Assembly (NCBI GenBank): GCA_025529335.1
Contig: JAMYHX010000015.1
Coordinates: 62,001-126,000 of the forward strand
DNA length: 64,000 bases
Reading direction: 5' to 3'
From: Rhizopus sp. PT2906
Taxonomy: Eukaryota; Mucoromycota; Mucoromycetes; Mucorales; Rhizopodaceae
This document shows positions 1 through 10,809 of this stretch, in pieces. Each line of letters begins with the position of its first letter. Within the stretch, counting starts at the first letter, position 1. Position numbers and translations under genes: made by a program. The notes below the pieces were generated by a model. It did not search any database and was not told the DNA's origin. It saw only the letters and a program-made list of their open reading frames with translations.

Positions 1-211
1 CTTTCACATTTCCTTCTTCTCTGCTTACAATCTATTTCCTATTAAATGAATTTGATAATATGCTTTATAAAATACTCACATTGGCAAGGCGCTCTTCTGG
101 CCATTTTGTTTTTAAAGGGGGTGAGAAAGAGCCAGAGCAATAGTCTTTTGACTCAGTTGTGACGTTGCTTTTGTTTCAAGACGAAAATTACCGCCGTTCT
201 TGTGTTTCTTT

Positions 212-1468
212 ATGACATTGAGTGCTTATTTAGGATTATTGTCAATCGGAAGCACGATTCAAACAAGATCTGTAGTAGATAATCAAGAAGAAGAAGAAAG
301 AGAAGTCCAACGTATAAGGCTTTTATCTGAAGCAATAGCTAATGCAGAGGTTGATATCGTTTCAACCGTTAGTACCCATCATACCCCTTTAGAACATAAA
401 GGTATATATACTCTCTGTGTATTGTTTGTTTTTTGTCTACATATACTTAGGAATTAGTTGATAGAAGTCAAAGAAAATATATCAGGCGTTGTACTAGCTA
501 TTGGCAGCATGGTTGCAAATTATACATTATGCTTTCCTATTGTTGCAGCACGGCATAGTCTACAAGCCTTACCCGTTAAAAATAGCTTTGAGAGAGACAC
601 ACCGCGCTATGGAGCGATGAAGCTCTATTATACTTATAAATATGGTGGTATACGGAGGCTGTATCCAGGATTTGGTCTTGGTTTGTTAGGACAGTCCATC
701 AGTGCTAGCTATGAATCAATTATTGGTCAGATCACGTCCAGCTTAACAACAAAACAAACCAATTTCCTTTTGTATGCTGCAACTAAAGCAGTAGGCAAAC
801 TATTGACATTATTGATGAATGTTCCATTATATCCCTTGTACAGAAATGCGCTTATTCTCCGTATTCAATCTGATTCAAGTATCAGTCGTATCATTATTAG
901 AAATCGTCATGACTTTATTAGAGCCTATAAGCAAAATCTATCTGACTTTCATAGTCTTCGTACTGTTCCTATTGGATTCTTGCCTTCTTGTATATTAAAT
1001 ATATTGACAGAAAATCTACTTGTTTATATATATAAATACAGTTTCAAGCTATTTATGGAAGAATCAAAAAGAAGCGACACGGCCAAGAAGGAAGCAACCG
1101 TTTTGCACACATTTTATCCTGAAATCGCATGTGGAGTGGTCAGCAGTATTATCACTCGAACACTAAGCTATCCGGTGGACACGATCTTGTTTAAACTCAT
1201 GGTGCAAGATAGTGGAGTACTCAAGGTTAACACTCACTACAGCGGATTCTTTGACTGTGTGAGGAAAACATATGCAGAAGGTGGATGGAAAGCGTTTTAT
1301 CCTGGCTGGGGCATCGGCCTACTCGAAATTACCATGGGCTACTTTGTCTTAGAGGCTTCTTGGTTGGCTTACCGTCTTACCTACTGGTGTTTATCCCCCA
1401 ACCATGACGATGATCAAAACATGCGTACAGTTAAAAAGGCTCGCAAGTTACAAGAAAGGTTACTGTAG
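212..1468 (+). CDS. SLC25A46/Ugo1-like mitochondrial carrier protein
   Basis: Two exons, 212-401 and 465-1468, give 397 aa. The intron (GTATAT donor, GATAG acceptor) restores the frame; the nearer TTAG acceptor at 449-450 would run into TGA. The N-terminal ~65 residues are acidic and variable. The rest resembles a degenerate carrier fold with several hydrophobic segments. The C-terminal repeat carries a SYPVDTILFKLMVQD stretch followed by FFDCVRKTYAEGGWKAFYPG, the carrier signature in the altered form seen in SLC25A46 and yeast Ugo1, which act in outer-membrane fusion and lipid traffic rather than metabolite exchange. The ATG at 212 was chosen because an open frame from 200 begins only with TTG. 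It converges on RPT4 with 5 bp between stop codons. Family is fairly sure, exact subfamily inferred. Confidence 0.8.
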
Positions 1469-1473
1469 CTTTA

Positions 1474-2826
1474 TTAAATCTTTTCATAATCCAACTTTGT
1501 TTCCAACTTTTTCGCGTCTTGCAATTTTCTTACTGCTTTCATAAAGTCTTCCTGAATACAATAATCACGTTCTTCTCTAATGGCAAACATGCCTGCTTCT
1601 GTACATACATTTCTTAAATCAGCACCGTTGAAACCATCCGAGAGTTTTACTATAGCTTCATAATCTATATCTCCATGCTTTGAAATGTTGGCAGCATGAA
1701 TCTTTAAAATTTCCAAACGTCCTTGTTCATTGGGTAATGGAATCTCAATCTTTCTGTCCAATCGACCAGGTCGAAGCAATGCAGGATCCAGTGTATCAGG
1801 TCTGTTTGTAGCCATGATAAGCTTTGTTTGTCCAAGATAATCAAAACCGTCCATTTGATTTAATAATTCCATAAGAGTACGCTGTATTTCTCTATCAGCA
1901 GATGTACCTTCAGAGAAACGACGACCACCGATAGCATCAATTTCATCCATAAAGATAATACATGGCTCATGCTCCTTTGCATAACCAAACATCTCTCTGA
2001 TCAATCTAGCACTTTCACCGATATACTTGTCAACAATAGCACTGGAAACCACCTTTAAGAAATTCACTTGAAGTGTACTAGCAACTGCTTTAGCCAATAA
2101 AGTCTTGCCGGTACCTGGAGGACCATATAATAGCACACCCTTTGGAGGTTTGACACCAACACGTAAAAAGAGTTCAGGATTCATCAAGGGTAATTCAATA
2201 ACCTGATGTCGGTTATGGTTATAAAATGTGTGCCATGTACATTTAATGTATATTCTTACCTCACGAAGCTCTCGAATTTGTTCAGAGAGACCACCAATAC
2301 CAGCAAAACTGACATCACCAGGATCTTCTATTGACATGTTATATACAAGAGGATCAACTTCACGAGGTAAAATGCGCATAATAGTCAAGGTAGTCATATC
2401 AAGTGCAACACGAGCACCTTGTTTTAACTTTTCTTTATCGACTGTGTTACGGCATCCAACAACATAACGAGGACCACTTGTATTCTTGACAATGACTAAT
2501 AAAATAATAAGTGGCCCAGTCTGACACAATAAGAATTATAAACTTACATCGTTCGTCGTCCAATTGTTTCAACACTTCACCAATGACTTGACCGACACTT
2601 TGCAAAGCTTTGATGTCGTCTTCTGATTTATCATATTCTTTATCAAGAGCTCGTAATCCAAGACGCACTATATTGAAAGTTAGAAGGGACACACAAAAGG
2701 TTCAATCATATAATAATTACTCTCTTTAAGTTTAGCATCTAATTCACGATGCTCTAAAAGTCTTCTTCGGTAAGCACTCAAGGCTTTGGTCTTTGGATCT
2801 TGTTCAGGTTGGCTTGATGAAGACAT
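1474..2826 (-). CDS. RPT4: 26S proteasome regulatory ATPase subunit Rpt4 (PSMC6)
   Basis: Four exons on the minus strand (2826-2721, 2667-2548, 2495-2260, 2202-1474) give 396 aa, the usual Rpt4 length. The product is an AAA ATPase of the 19S base ring that unfolds ubiquitinated substrates. Visible in order: N-terminal coiled coil, the OB-fold part containing GPRYVVGCRN and ALDMTTLTIMR, the linker PREVDPLVYNMS, Walker A GPPGTGKT, Walker B IIFMDEIDAIGGRR, the second region of homology with RPDTLDPALLRPGRLD, and the C-terminus KLETKLDYEKI typical of Rpt4 rather than its five paralogues. All introns are GT-AG and phases close exactly. A GACGTCA element (2915-2921) lies about 90 bp upstream and could be a CRE-like site. 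Confidence 0.95.
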
Positions 2827-3316
2827 GTGAGATTGAAATGACTAGTAAAAAGAAAAAAGAAATCAGAAAAAGTGAGCTCGTCATAGGACGCGTATGTATT
2901 ATCGGAGTTAAAAAGACGTCATCCACACAGACAAACTTTCTTCTTTTGTGACCTTGGCTGTTTTCAGTATTTTCTTATTGTTTTCAACTTGACAACATGT
3001 AATAATATAAAAAATGAGCTTCTTCTTTTTGAGAGATATAAAAAGAGGACATTCGTATAATGTTGTCAACACATTATAACAGAATGAAAGCCACGGAATA
3101 AGTTGTAATAGCTGAAAGACTAAACATTGCTTTTATATCTCATTCTTTTACTTATAGTGGGCTCTTTTTTGTTATTTGTTGTCTGAAAGTGTACACACAC
3201 ACACACCTTAAAAATGATAATGATGGACTCAATATATGTATAGCCAAGCATATTCTATAGTTCATATCATTGGTATTATTCTATACAAGTAATTTGTTGT
3301 GTTCCCTTTTTAATGT
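2827..3316. other. Intergenic region upstream of RPT4
   Basis: No coding potential seen. It holds the RPT4 promoter side, with a palindromic GACGTCA (2915-2921), a short CA run near 3195-3206, and the 3' flank of the NDUFA8 gene. No RNA gene recognised. Confidence 0.5.
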
Positions 3317-3884
3317 TTATTTCAAAGGACTTCTAATAACTGGGCTCTTTTTGTTTTGAATTTGTTCATCAACTGAAGATCCAGGAATCTTCTTCTCCAA
3401 GCCCTAAGACAGTAAAGAAGTTTAGTTCTGCTGCCCTTTTGTTTATATAAGCATAATTACCAATTTCTCAAATACACAAGCATTCAAAGCACGTTCAGGC
3501 TTACGACAAGCGTAGAATTCCTGATTCTTGTTGTCCAAACATTTCCAATGTGCTTCAAATTCCTTACCACAGTTCTCTCGAAGCTTGGTAATTCTATTAA
3601 AGTTTAACAAGGTGAACTATCAAGCTTTGTTTTACTTACAAGTCAATGGCACAACGAGTGACCTTTCTTCCTTCTTTAAGACAGTGCTCAGGGTTGTTGT
3701 TTTCATTTTTACAGAGCATGAAATCATCGTTATAATCTTTACAATATTGACCAATGAAGAAAGAAGCGCTCTTCAAAGGTGCTGAGGTGGCACCAACTTC
3801 ATCAACCTTTGGTACTGATTCAGGAAGAGGAGTGGGATCGACAAATTCGACGTGTGTAAAACCCAAATCTTGTTTAGTGGACAT
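3317..3884 (-). CDS. NDUFA8: NADH:ubiquinone oxidoreductase subunit NDUFA8 (complex I, twin CX9C)
   Basis: Three exons (3884-3640, 3593-3461, 3403-3317) give 154 aa. Four CX9C motifs are visible (CKDYNDDFMLC, CLKEGRKVTRC, CGKEFEAHWKC, CRKPERALNAC), i.e. two CHCH hairpins, the arrangement of NDUFA8 (Neurospora 20.8 kDa subunit), an accessory subunit of complex I on the intermembrane-space side imported by the Mia40 route. There is no cleavable presequence, as expected for Mia40 substrates. The N-terminus with FVDPTPLPESVPKVDEVGAT also fits the family. The short last exon encodes a basic, flexible tail. The annotation rests on the cysteine spacing and the N-terminus. Confidence 0.9.
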
Positions 3885-4497
3885 GTTAATGCAAGTTATA
3901 TATAAAGTTCCTCTTCTATTGATTCATTGATTTAGTTTATCATCATTTTACTTGTCATTCTTTCTTTACTTCCTATTTGGTTGCTGAAGGAGCGAGAAGA
4001 AAAATTTACATAGAAATGGCCAAATCCGGGGGAAGCGCTTCATCTTTAGCGGAAGTCAAAATTTACGATGACATAAAGAGCATTAAATCTCCGAATTTAC
4101 TTAACAGTCCCAAGTAAAACTAATGCTGTTTGTATTTGATTTCATAAACTTTACAATGTGGTACACAGTTGTACCTTTTTTGACGGGCTTAGATTTTTGA
4201 GTCTGTAAAGATTAATTGTTTTATCCATTTTAAAAGATTAGAAGTATTTATACATTTTAGAAAATGTATACTGGAGGCTTTGAGCATCTTTACTGAGTTT
4301 GAGGAAGGTTCAAGAAAGACGTTGGAATCAATTAATGAGAAGAGACTTGTGCAAAGTTATCATTTTTGTAAAGCGATTACTCATGACAAGTGTTTCGCGC
4401 TTCAAGATAAAGAACGTCCATAAAAAAACCTCAGACTCCAATTGTATCTTTTTGTTTCCCTAGCGATTATTTCAAGGTGTATTAAGATAAAAAAAAT
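3885..4497. other. Intergenic, no gene seen
   Basis: Contains the divergent upstream region of NDUFA8 and about 450 bp before the decayed gene at 4498. No open frame longer than a few dozen codons and no convincing RNA gene. Confidence 0.4.
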
Positions 4498-6218
4498 GAG
4501 CGAAAGAATGTTATATAAAGATGGTTCGTTGCTATGCGATAAGCAGTCTTTTCATGATTTTCTAATGATGAAACTAATCTTTCAATAGAAATTGCTTCTT
4601 CAATTTTAAAAGTAGCCAATGAAAAAAATGAAGCAGAGATAAGGGACATAGTTGTAGAACTATCAGATTTAATAGAGAAAAACTATGACGGAAAACGCCT
4701 GAACTTATACAAAAGGTGATTGGAAAAGGAAAATCAAGGCTGTTGCTAACGCGATGAGTTACAAACTTCTTGGAGTAAACAAAGATTGTTTCGATACGTT
4801 GAACTTTAAAAATCCTGAAAGTTCATCAGCCAGTAAATCAACCAACTCGAATTACAAATTGACCAATCCAGAAAAAAAGCTTGTTATCGGTCTGTACAAT
4901 AGCATTCCCACTTCTGGCAAATGGAAGTTGTCTACAGGAAAAGTTGTTGACGATCAGATGAAACAATTAGCAGAAGAGTCAATATACGAACACCCAGTAC
5001 ACTCACTGATATTTGATCCAAATGATTGTATTTGGAAGCAGTATTTCACTGTAGCAGAGTTAAATGAAATCAGATAGCACAGAGCACTACAATTGCCCAA
5101 TATTTCTGGTGATCTTGAAGAATATTCGAATAGCTACGATCAAAAATGGACGTCCGCCAAAGAATTATACTTCTTTGCCGATGGTCAAAAACATGATCCT
5201 GTAGACTAATTTGACAAGAAGTGGATGAGAGAAAGTATAGCCAGGATGTCAGAGTTGTGCCTAGACAATAACGAACTCGAACTGAATGACTTCTCAGAGG
5301 CTGATTTACTACATGATGTATGGCCCTTTCTATACAGAGCATTCAAAAACAAAGAAGTTAAGGCATCACTCGGGGAAAGAACAAATGGGGCTGCTGCTTT
5401 AATCAGAAATGAACATAGAGGATTGGAAGCAAGAGAGAAAAGGTCAAGAAAAGCTATCGGTGTCAAGCTTGACATTTGTCGTGTTTACATAGATCACACA
5501 TCTCTTAATTCTCTATTTATTCATTCTCAGTTAATAGACGACGTCAGACATTTACAGTCGTCACCTCTCCTATATATTCGGGTCGTACCCTCATTTATTA
5601 GTTCTTCTCTCAAATTTGAATAAAGAATAGTAATTGTTAGCTATTGACTCCTACTGTTCTTATACACAAATACCAGAAACATAACAACATTGTTTTTAAA
5701 GTAGGCTATAATGAACATGGCTCTTGTGAAGTTGGTAAAGATGACGTTACGGTAGCCGACGACAAGTATCTTGATGATGGCCTTATAAAACTTCCTAAAA
5801 CTCTTAGAGATATGATGGTTTTATTGGTGCAGAAGAACCGTAGAAAAATAAACAACCTTTTGACTGCTGAGTTTCTGGTTATGGGTAAGCTAAACATATT
5901 ACATAAATAAAGGTACATTTAGTAATTTACTTCTTAGGTCTATGTATGGAGCTTGTGATCATGGATGTTCCTGTTGGCCAACATATTGCGCAAATCACAA
6001 AAACTGCCAGGTTTGAGTTCCCGTCCTCTATTAAGACTATGACTATTGACTTCTTGCCCCTTCTGGAGATCACGTGGAAAGGTAAACAAGCAATGAAGAT
6101 GGTTCATAAAACTATGAATGACAGAAAAAGAAAAATCACCGAGCTCATTGCTGATAGTTCGGACATTGTACCATCTTTGGCTTACTCTTTTTACCATAAA
6201 TCTGCCGCTTTCATGTAA
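4498..6218 (+). pseudogene. Decayed gene of unknown family, with surviving introns
   Basis: A plus-strand coding relic. It opens with ATG at 4498; GTTCGTT...CAATAG is a plausible first intron, followed by a helical stretch that ends in TGA before ~4730 after a frame change. The largest open part starts near 4754 and stays in one frame to about 5475, with only two nonsense codons (TAG 5075-5077, TAA 5207-5209). A ~200-bp non-coding stretch follows, then a frame containing GSCEVGKDDV and DGLIKLPKTLRDMM, interrupted by a clean intron (5885-5937), and a terminal exon ending at 6216-6218. I do not recognise the family. The inference of a dispersed multicopy lineage-specific family rests on its position next to transposon relics. 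It could instead be a young pseudogene or contain read errors. Confidence 0.5.
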
Positions 6219-6470
6219 ATAAAGCTTATGTTCCTTGATAAAGATAATCAATTTTTAGATAGTCAGCTTATCTTACTTTTTAAAGAATTAAGTCTTGCTT
6301 GATTTAACAATATGCATTAAAAGCGTTTTTATTTAAAGATATTTCATAAATTATGCTTGAAGCCTCGTTTGGTTTCAAAGCAATAAGCTTTTACTAACAG
6401 GAATAACCACGAGAAGGTAGAGACTGTCTATTCCCAACCCCAGATCCCAAGATGCTGATGCTTTTCACCA

Positions 6471-6722
6471 TCATATTTCTAATCCGAGAAACCCAGTAGA
6501 GGCAACTTCTGCAACTAGCCGTATGATAGCTTTATACTAGAGAAGTCAGCACCAGATACTTTTCCTAATATCTTTCTAATCCGAGAAGCCCTGTAGAGGC
6601 AACGTCTGCAACTAGCCGGACAGTAAAAAAAGTCCCTCAGACCCCTAGGCGCTAACAATCCCATCATCATATTTCTAATCCGAGAAACCCAGTGGGCAAC
6701 GTCTGCAACTAGCCGTATAATG
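6471..6722. repeat. Three direct repeats of ~47 bp at ~98-bp spacing
   Basis: Three copies of a unit built around AATCCGAGAAACCCAGTAGA and GCAACTAGCCG. The common AATCCGAG starts at 6481, 6578 and 6677, so the period is 97-99 bp. The copies differ at a few bases; the third lacks three bases in the middle. The spacers are not similar to one another except for a short CATCAT before copies 1 and 3. The array is non-coding and lies between two gene relics; it may be a minisatellite or the terminal region of an old element. Confidence 0.8.
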
Positions 6723-7032
6723 ACACAAGTATTAAAGATACAGCATTTAAAAAGAAAAAGGTGAAAAAGAATTTTTTGGGAGGAAATCTTAATATAGGGT
6801 AGATTTCCAAAAGGTATGGTAGCCCAAAAAAGCTCGCACTTTAAGAAGTGTTTAAAATTGAAAGATAGCCACTTAGATACACACTATTGACATTACGTGT
6901 ACTGGAGTGTAGTAAAAAATTTTTTTCTTTTATTATATTGGGATAAACTATAGGATGATGTTGAAAGCAAGAGTTACAATAGACCACGAAAGAGATAAAA
7001 AAAAAAACTAACAAAACGTTGTAGATTTACAA

Positions 7033-7586
7033 TCATCGTCGTTGAGTCGAAAAATTTTGATTATGACGACTTTGGTTGTTTCTATTTCTATTAATGGCAT
7101 CCATAATCATGCTGGCACCTTGTTCAACTTGCGCAAGCTCATCATCCTTTAACAAATGTGGTTCTTCTTTGTATGCACGGTGTGTTGCCAACAAATTAGC
7201 CAACTTATTTGTCAAATTGTCGACTTCTTGGTAATCAGTAGCAGGTGATCCTTATTCCTCGGTGGTGTTTGTTTCCTGATCAATTTCAGCTGGAATTAGC
7301 TCAGTAAAAGAAACTATATTATTGTGTTAATTAGTAGACTACTCCTCGTACTTGCATCTTACTTACCTTGGTAAGGTTGAAGAGTGTTTTTGAAACGGTG
7401 AAGAAGGTACATATGCTTATATGCAATTCTATTGTATTCAAAGTCTCTGCATGTACATTTGACCATTTCATTGTTACTAACCTCAACTTGATAGACATTG
7501 TCATTGTTGCTGAAGGATTGTACGGTGTCTCTGTTGGGTTTCTCTTGGGATTCTCTGAAAAACACCAATTTGCCCAGTTTTTCCAA
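7033..7586 (-). pseudogene. SWIM zinc-finger gene fragment with one retained intron
   Basis: Minus-strand coding relic: an upstream part ending at 7367, an intron 7366-7314 with GTAAGT donor and TATAG acceptor, and a downstream part from 7313 to the stop at 7033. The upstream part contains a SWIM-like CxC...xKH motif (CTCRDFEYNRIAYKHMYLLH). The third zinc ligand, normally Cys in ACKH, is Tyr here, so the finger looks broken. One in-frame TAA lies shortly after the intron. The tail (TNKLANLLATHRAYKEE then a basic Asn/Arg-rich end) resembles the C-terminus of small SWIM proteins. No start codon or N-terminal half is present; the relic abuts the recombinase fragment of the DIRS-like element. The SWIM assignment is reasonable, the function unknown. 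Confidence 0.55.
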
Positions 7587-7589
7587 TAG

Positions 7590-9920
7590 CGATTGTAGGC
7601 GTCGTTGGTTGACTTGCGGATAGCTTGAGCTAGAAACTTTGATGCAGCTTCATCCATCTATTCTTTCTCTTGGTACATCCGGATAACCGCCATGCGGTTA
7701 CTGAGAAATTCTTCTTCAAGTTGAAGACTAGAGGTTCCGTCTTGTTGCGCTTCAACACCATCGGCCACCAAGATTGTGTTGGCCATGTTGGAGTCACCAT
7801 CACACAATCTTGCACTCGATCTTGATTGATTTTCTTCAACACCTGCGGTATGAGCTTCTAAGGTGGGTGTATGAAGAGATCCCTTCCTGGGCCATGTTTG
7901 CTGGAAAGCGTCTGTTCTCTCTGCTCTGGGATCGATCTTCCATGACCAGCACCGTTTCAACTTCTTGTTGGTGTCGTCGGCAAATGCATCTATCTTGACA
8001 CTGACATTCCATTCCTGTGCAATTTGTTTGACAACCCAATGTGGTAAGCTGTAATTGTGAAATAACTGAGACATTCGGCTGAGAGCATCTGCCTCTGTAT
8101 TCATCACTCCTGGGATGTGCTGGTAAATTACTGTCAGGCTGTGCTGATTGCATATATCTTGTATCTCTAGAACAATCAGCTGCAGTGTGGAGGAAGCGGT
8201 TCCACCCGCCTTCGCAGCGTACTTGAGAGCTGTACGGTTGTCGGAATATATGTGAATCGTTTGATCTCAGAATCTTTGTGCATGAGCTTGTAACGCAAAC
8301 CGAATTGTCATAAGTTCTCTCACGTTTATTGACAGCTGCTTCTCGTTTTTGTTCCAAAACCCATATCTCTTGACTATGTCGCTGGCATCTATATGAATCG
8401 TCACCGCAGGCGGAACAGGGAGCCGTGCCATGATCGGAAGTCTATTCTTGAATGGGCTCTCTGTGTTAGCCATCAACGAAGTTCTTCGTGAGCATGATTG
8501 GATAGAGGACATAGTTGCTCTTATCGAGCTTGTTTTCCCATCAAGTTCCTTGCCAAATTTCGCTGGATAAATCGCATGTGAATCAGCGCTTCGCCTACTG
8601 CTGGCAGCAGTGCTGTCATCTTGTCCAATAAGGCAGTTATCCATCGGCAAGTCTTGGTTGTTTTCAACACTTGCTTGATGCGTAAATATATGGCCTCCAG
8701 TTTCTTCTTCGGTGCAGCGATCTTCATCGTCTTTGTATTGAATAAGAAACCGAGAAACTCTTGACAATGTGCCGGTTGGAGTTTGCTCTTCTTATAGTTG
8801 ATGATGAAACCCAAGTGCTGAAGATGTGATATGACTATCTTGACATTTGTTTCCATCTCCTCCTTCGTCTTGGCTAAGAGGCAGACGTCGTCTAAGTAGT
8901 ATACCAGGCGTATTCTCCGTTTCCGTAGAGGTTCCAAGGTGAATCTCATTAACTTGGAGAATATCCTGGGAGCGACACTGAACCCAAACGGGAGTGATTT
9001 GTATTGGTTTACCACTCCTTCGTGCTTGAATGACAGATATGTCTCGACTCCATACTGATCGAGGCTACTGTATACGCATCCTTGAAGTCGATCTTGGTTA
9101 TATAATCGTCTGTCTCTATGATTTCTCGAAGTGCTGGCACTCCCTCACCTTGAAGTGCTGACACTGAATGAATGCGTTGATTCGTTTGCAATCCAAGATA
9201 GCTCTTACCTTGTCTTTCTCCTGGATCGTAAACAAATTGGATAGGAACCGATCGTCTTGGGAAGGATATCTCTCGATCACCCCTGATTCTAAAAACTTGC
9301 GTACCGCTTCGTGAACATGTTTCTTCTCCATCTCGGAAGCTTGAAAGCTTCTTGCTGCCCATGGGATCGGCTTGGACGACCACTGAACCTTGTAGCCTTG
9401 TTCGATTACCGAAATTAGCCACTTGTGGGATGTTGATGATTTCCAAGCTGAGATGAAGTGCTGAAGGCGGCCATCCGGTGGGATGCCATCCTCCGAAATC
9501 ACATAGTGGCTGTCGTTCGCTGAGGTGGAGCTCAGTTGGCAAGCCACTTGTGGTGGAGTTTTCAGCTGAATTACTGCTGTTGGTTGAGGCTCTGGCCTTG
9601 TTGCGATGTTGGATTTTGTTTGGGCTTCCCACCCCAGGTAAAATTCTTTCGACCACGTCCTCTGCTGAATCCTCCCATGTATTGGCCTTGACCCTTGTTT
9701 CTAAATTGTCGATTTCTATGTCTTGTGTTGTTGGCAATGGCTTCTTCATATCGGGCTTGCTGAATTCTGTCGATATCTTCTTGTGAAAAAACAAAGTCCT
9801 TGTCGTCTTCGTCTTCTTCGTCCAGATATCTGCTGAACCCGGGAGTTTGAGTGATCTTGCAGTAAGTTCTTTTGCTTCATTGTCAATCGATTTGCCGGCA
9901 GCAAAGGCATAGATGGTCAA
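7590..9920 (-). mobile_element. Degenerate DIRS-like (tyrosine-recombinase) retrotransposon
   Basis: Minus-strand relic scattered over all three frames. From the 5' side: a Ser/Asn-rich stretch, then reverse transcriptase signatures ESGVIERYPSQ, KVRAILDCKRIN, ITKIDFKDAY (first catalytic Asp), YKSLPFGFSVAPRIFSK and the catalytic LVYYLDDV near 8900. RNase H follows with IHIDASD, INVRELMTIRFAL, HIYSDNRTAL and HIPGVMNTEADALSR. At 7657-7550 comes a stretch (IRKSTNDAYNRYWKNWANWC) resembling the N-terminal SAM-like domain of tyrosine recombinases. An RT/RNase H unit followed by a tyrosine recombinase with no DDE integrase or protease is the DIRS plan. At least four frameshifts and in-frame stops (8267-8269, 7658-7660) are visible. 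The recombinase catalytic domain is missing. Inactive. Confidence 0.8.
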
Positions 9921-10247
9921 ACGCCTGACCTTTTCCAGTACCTGTTCGAGGAGTTCGCTGTCGTTGTCTCCTCCACCTCATTCAACAACGAATTTGATTT
10001 CTTTAAATACTTCGGTTGCTCCCCTTGCTGCAACCCTAAGTCTCCATCTTTGAACCTCCTCATGGCCATCGTCATCCGTAACGCTAAGCACAACAAAAAG
10101 CAAATTCACAAGCGTGTCCCTCCATCCACAATGGCTCTCCCATCATTTGAGTCGCCCATCCGCATCAACGAAGAACAAAAGCGGTTCTTACTTAAAATGT
10201 CGAATCCCCGTGTGAAATGCGCTGCCAGAAAACTCAATTTTGAATAA
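9900..10247 (+). pseudogene. 3' fragment of an unknown gene, cut at the retroelement junction
   Basis: An open plus-strand frame from about 9900 to the TAA at 10245-10247 (LFEEFAVVVSSTSFNNEFDF, then a basic IRNAKHNKKQIHKR region and a terminal MSNPRVKCAARKLNFE). It has no convincing start: upstream it runs straight into the antisense of the retroelement. I do not recognise the protein. The codon pattern and clean stop suggest the true 3' end of a former gene whose 5' part was displaced by the insertion, or an open frame of another repeat. Confidence 0.35.
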
Positions 10248-10809
10248 TGATGTGATCAGTGTCTCTCCCCTACACACATATACTTCTTTTTCTACAATAA
10301 TGCACATCTTCCTATTCATATATTCCTTTCCTTTTCACTTTTTTGTTTACAATCTTCATGTAGTACAGCGGTATTAGACCCTCACTTTTTTTCTTCTGTA
10401 CTCTCGTCGAGTACTGTTGTCGACGGTTTTAGTTAATAAAAGCAAAACACTTGCATTTATTGTCAATTGGGATATGGGGGTTAATGTACTACTTGTATGC
10501 CTATTTTTTTTTTCCGCGACGCGCGCTTCAATTTCTTATCGAGTAGTGTGTCATTTCTCTATAAACTTTGACAAAATCTATCGTGATTTAACCGAAGGTT
10601 TAGCAGATTTATTTGGAACATACATGCGATCACTTTGTGTAATATAACAGATTTGACTTCGTACGTCGCCAAGTGGCTTCTTAAAAAAAAAAGAGAGAGA
10701 GAGAGGATGGTCAATCAGAGATGGCGGCAAAGGAATGGCAGCAAGAATGGCAGTGTCATCAAAGTGAATTGATGCCACCTTTTTTTTTTCATACTTCCCA
10801 TAATATTTT
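10248..10809. other. Non-coding stretch between two relics
   Basis: AT-rich, with a purine run (AAAAAAAAAAGAGAGAGAGA near 10684-10703). No gene recognised. It should hold one end of the Tc1-like element, but I could not find a matching terminal inverted repeat by eye. Confidence 0.3.

Noticed and set aside
6471..6722. CRISPR-like spacing of repeats
   Set aside because: The host is clearly eukaryotic, there are only three units, spacers are ~50 bp and no cas gene is near. A short eukaryotic repeat array is the better reading.
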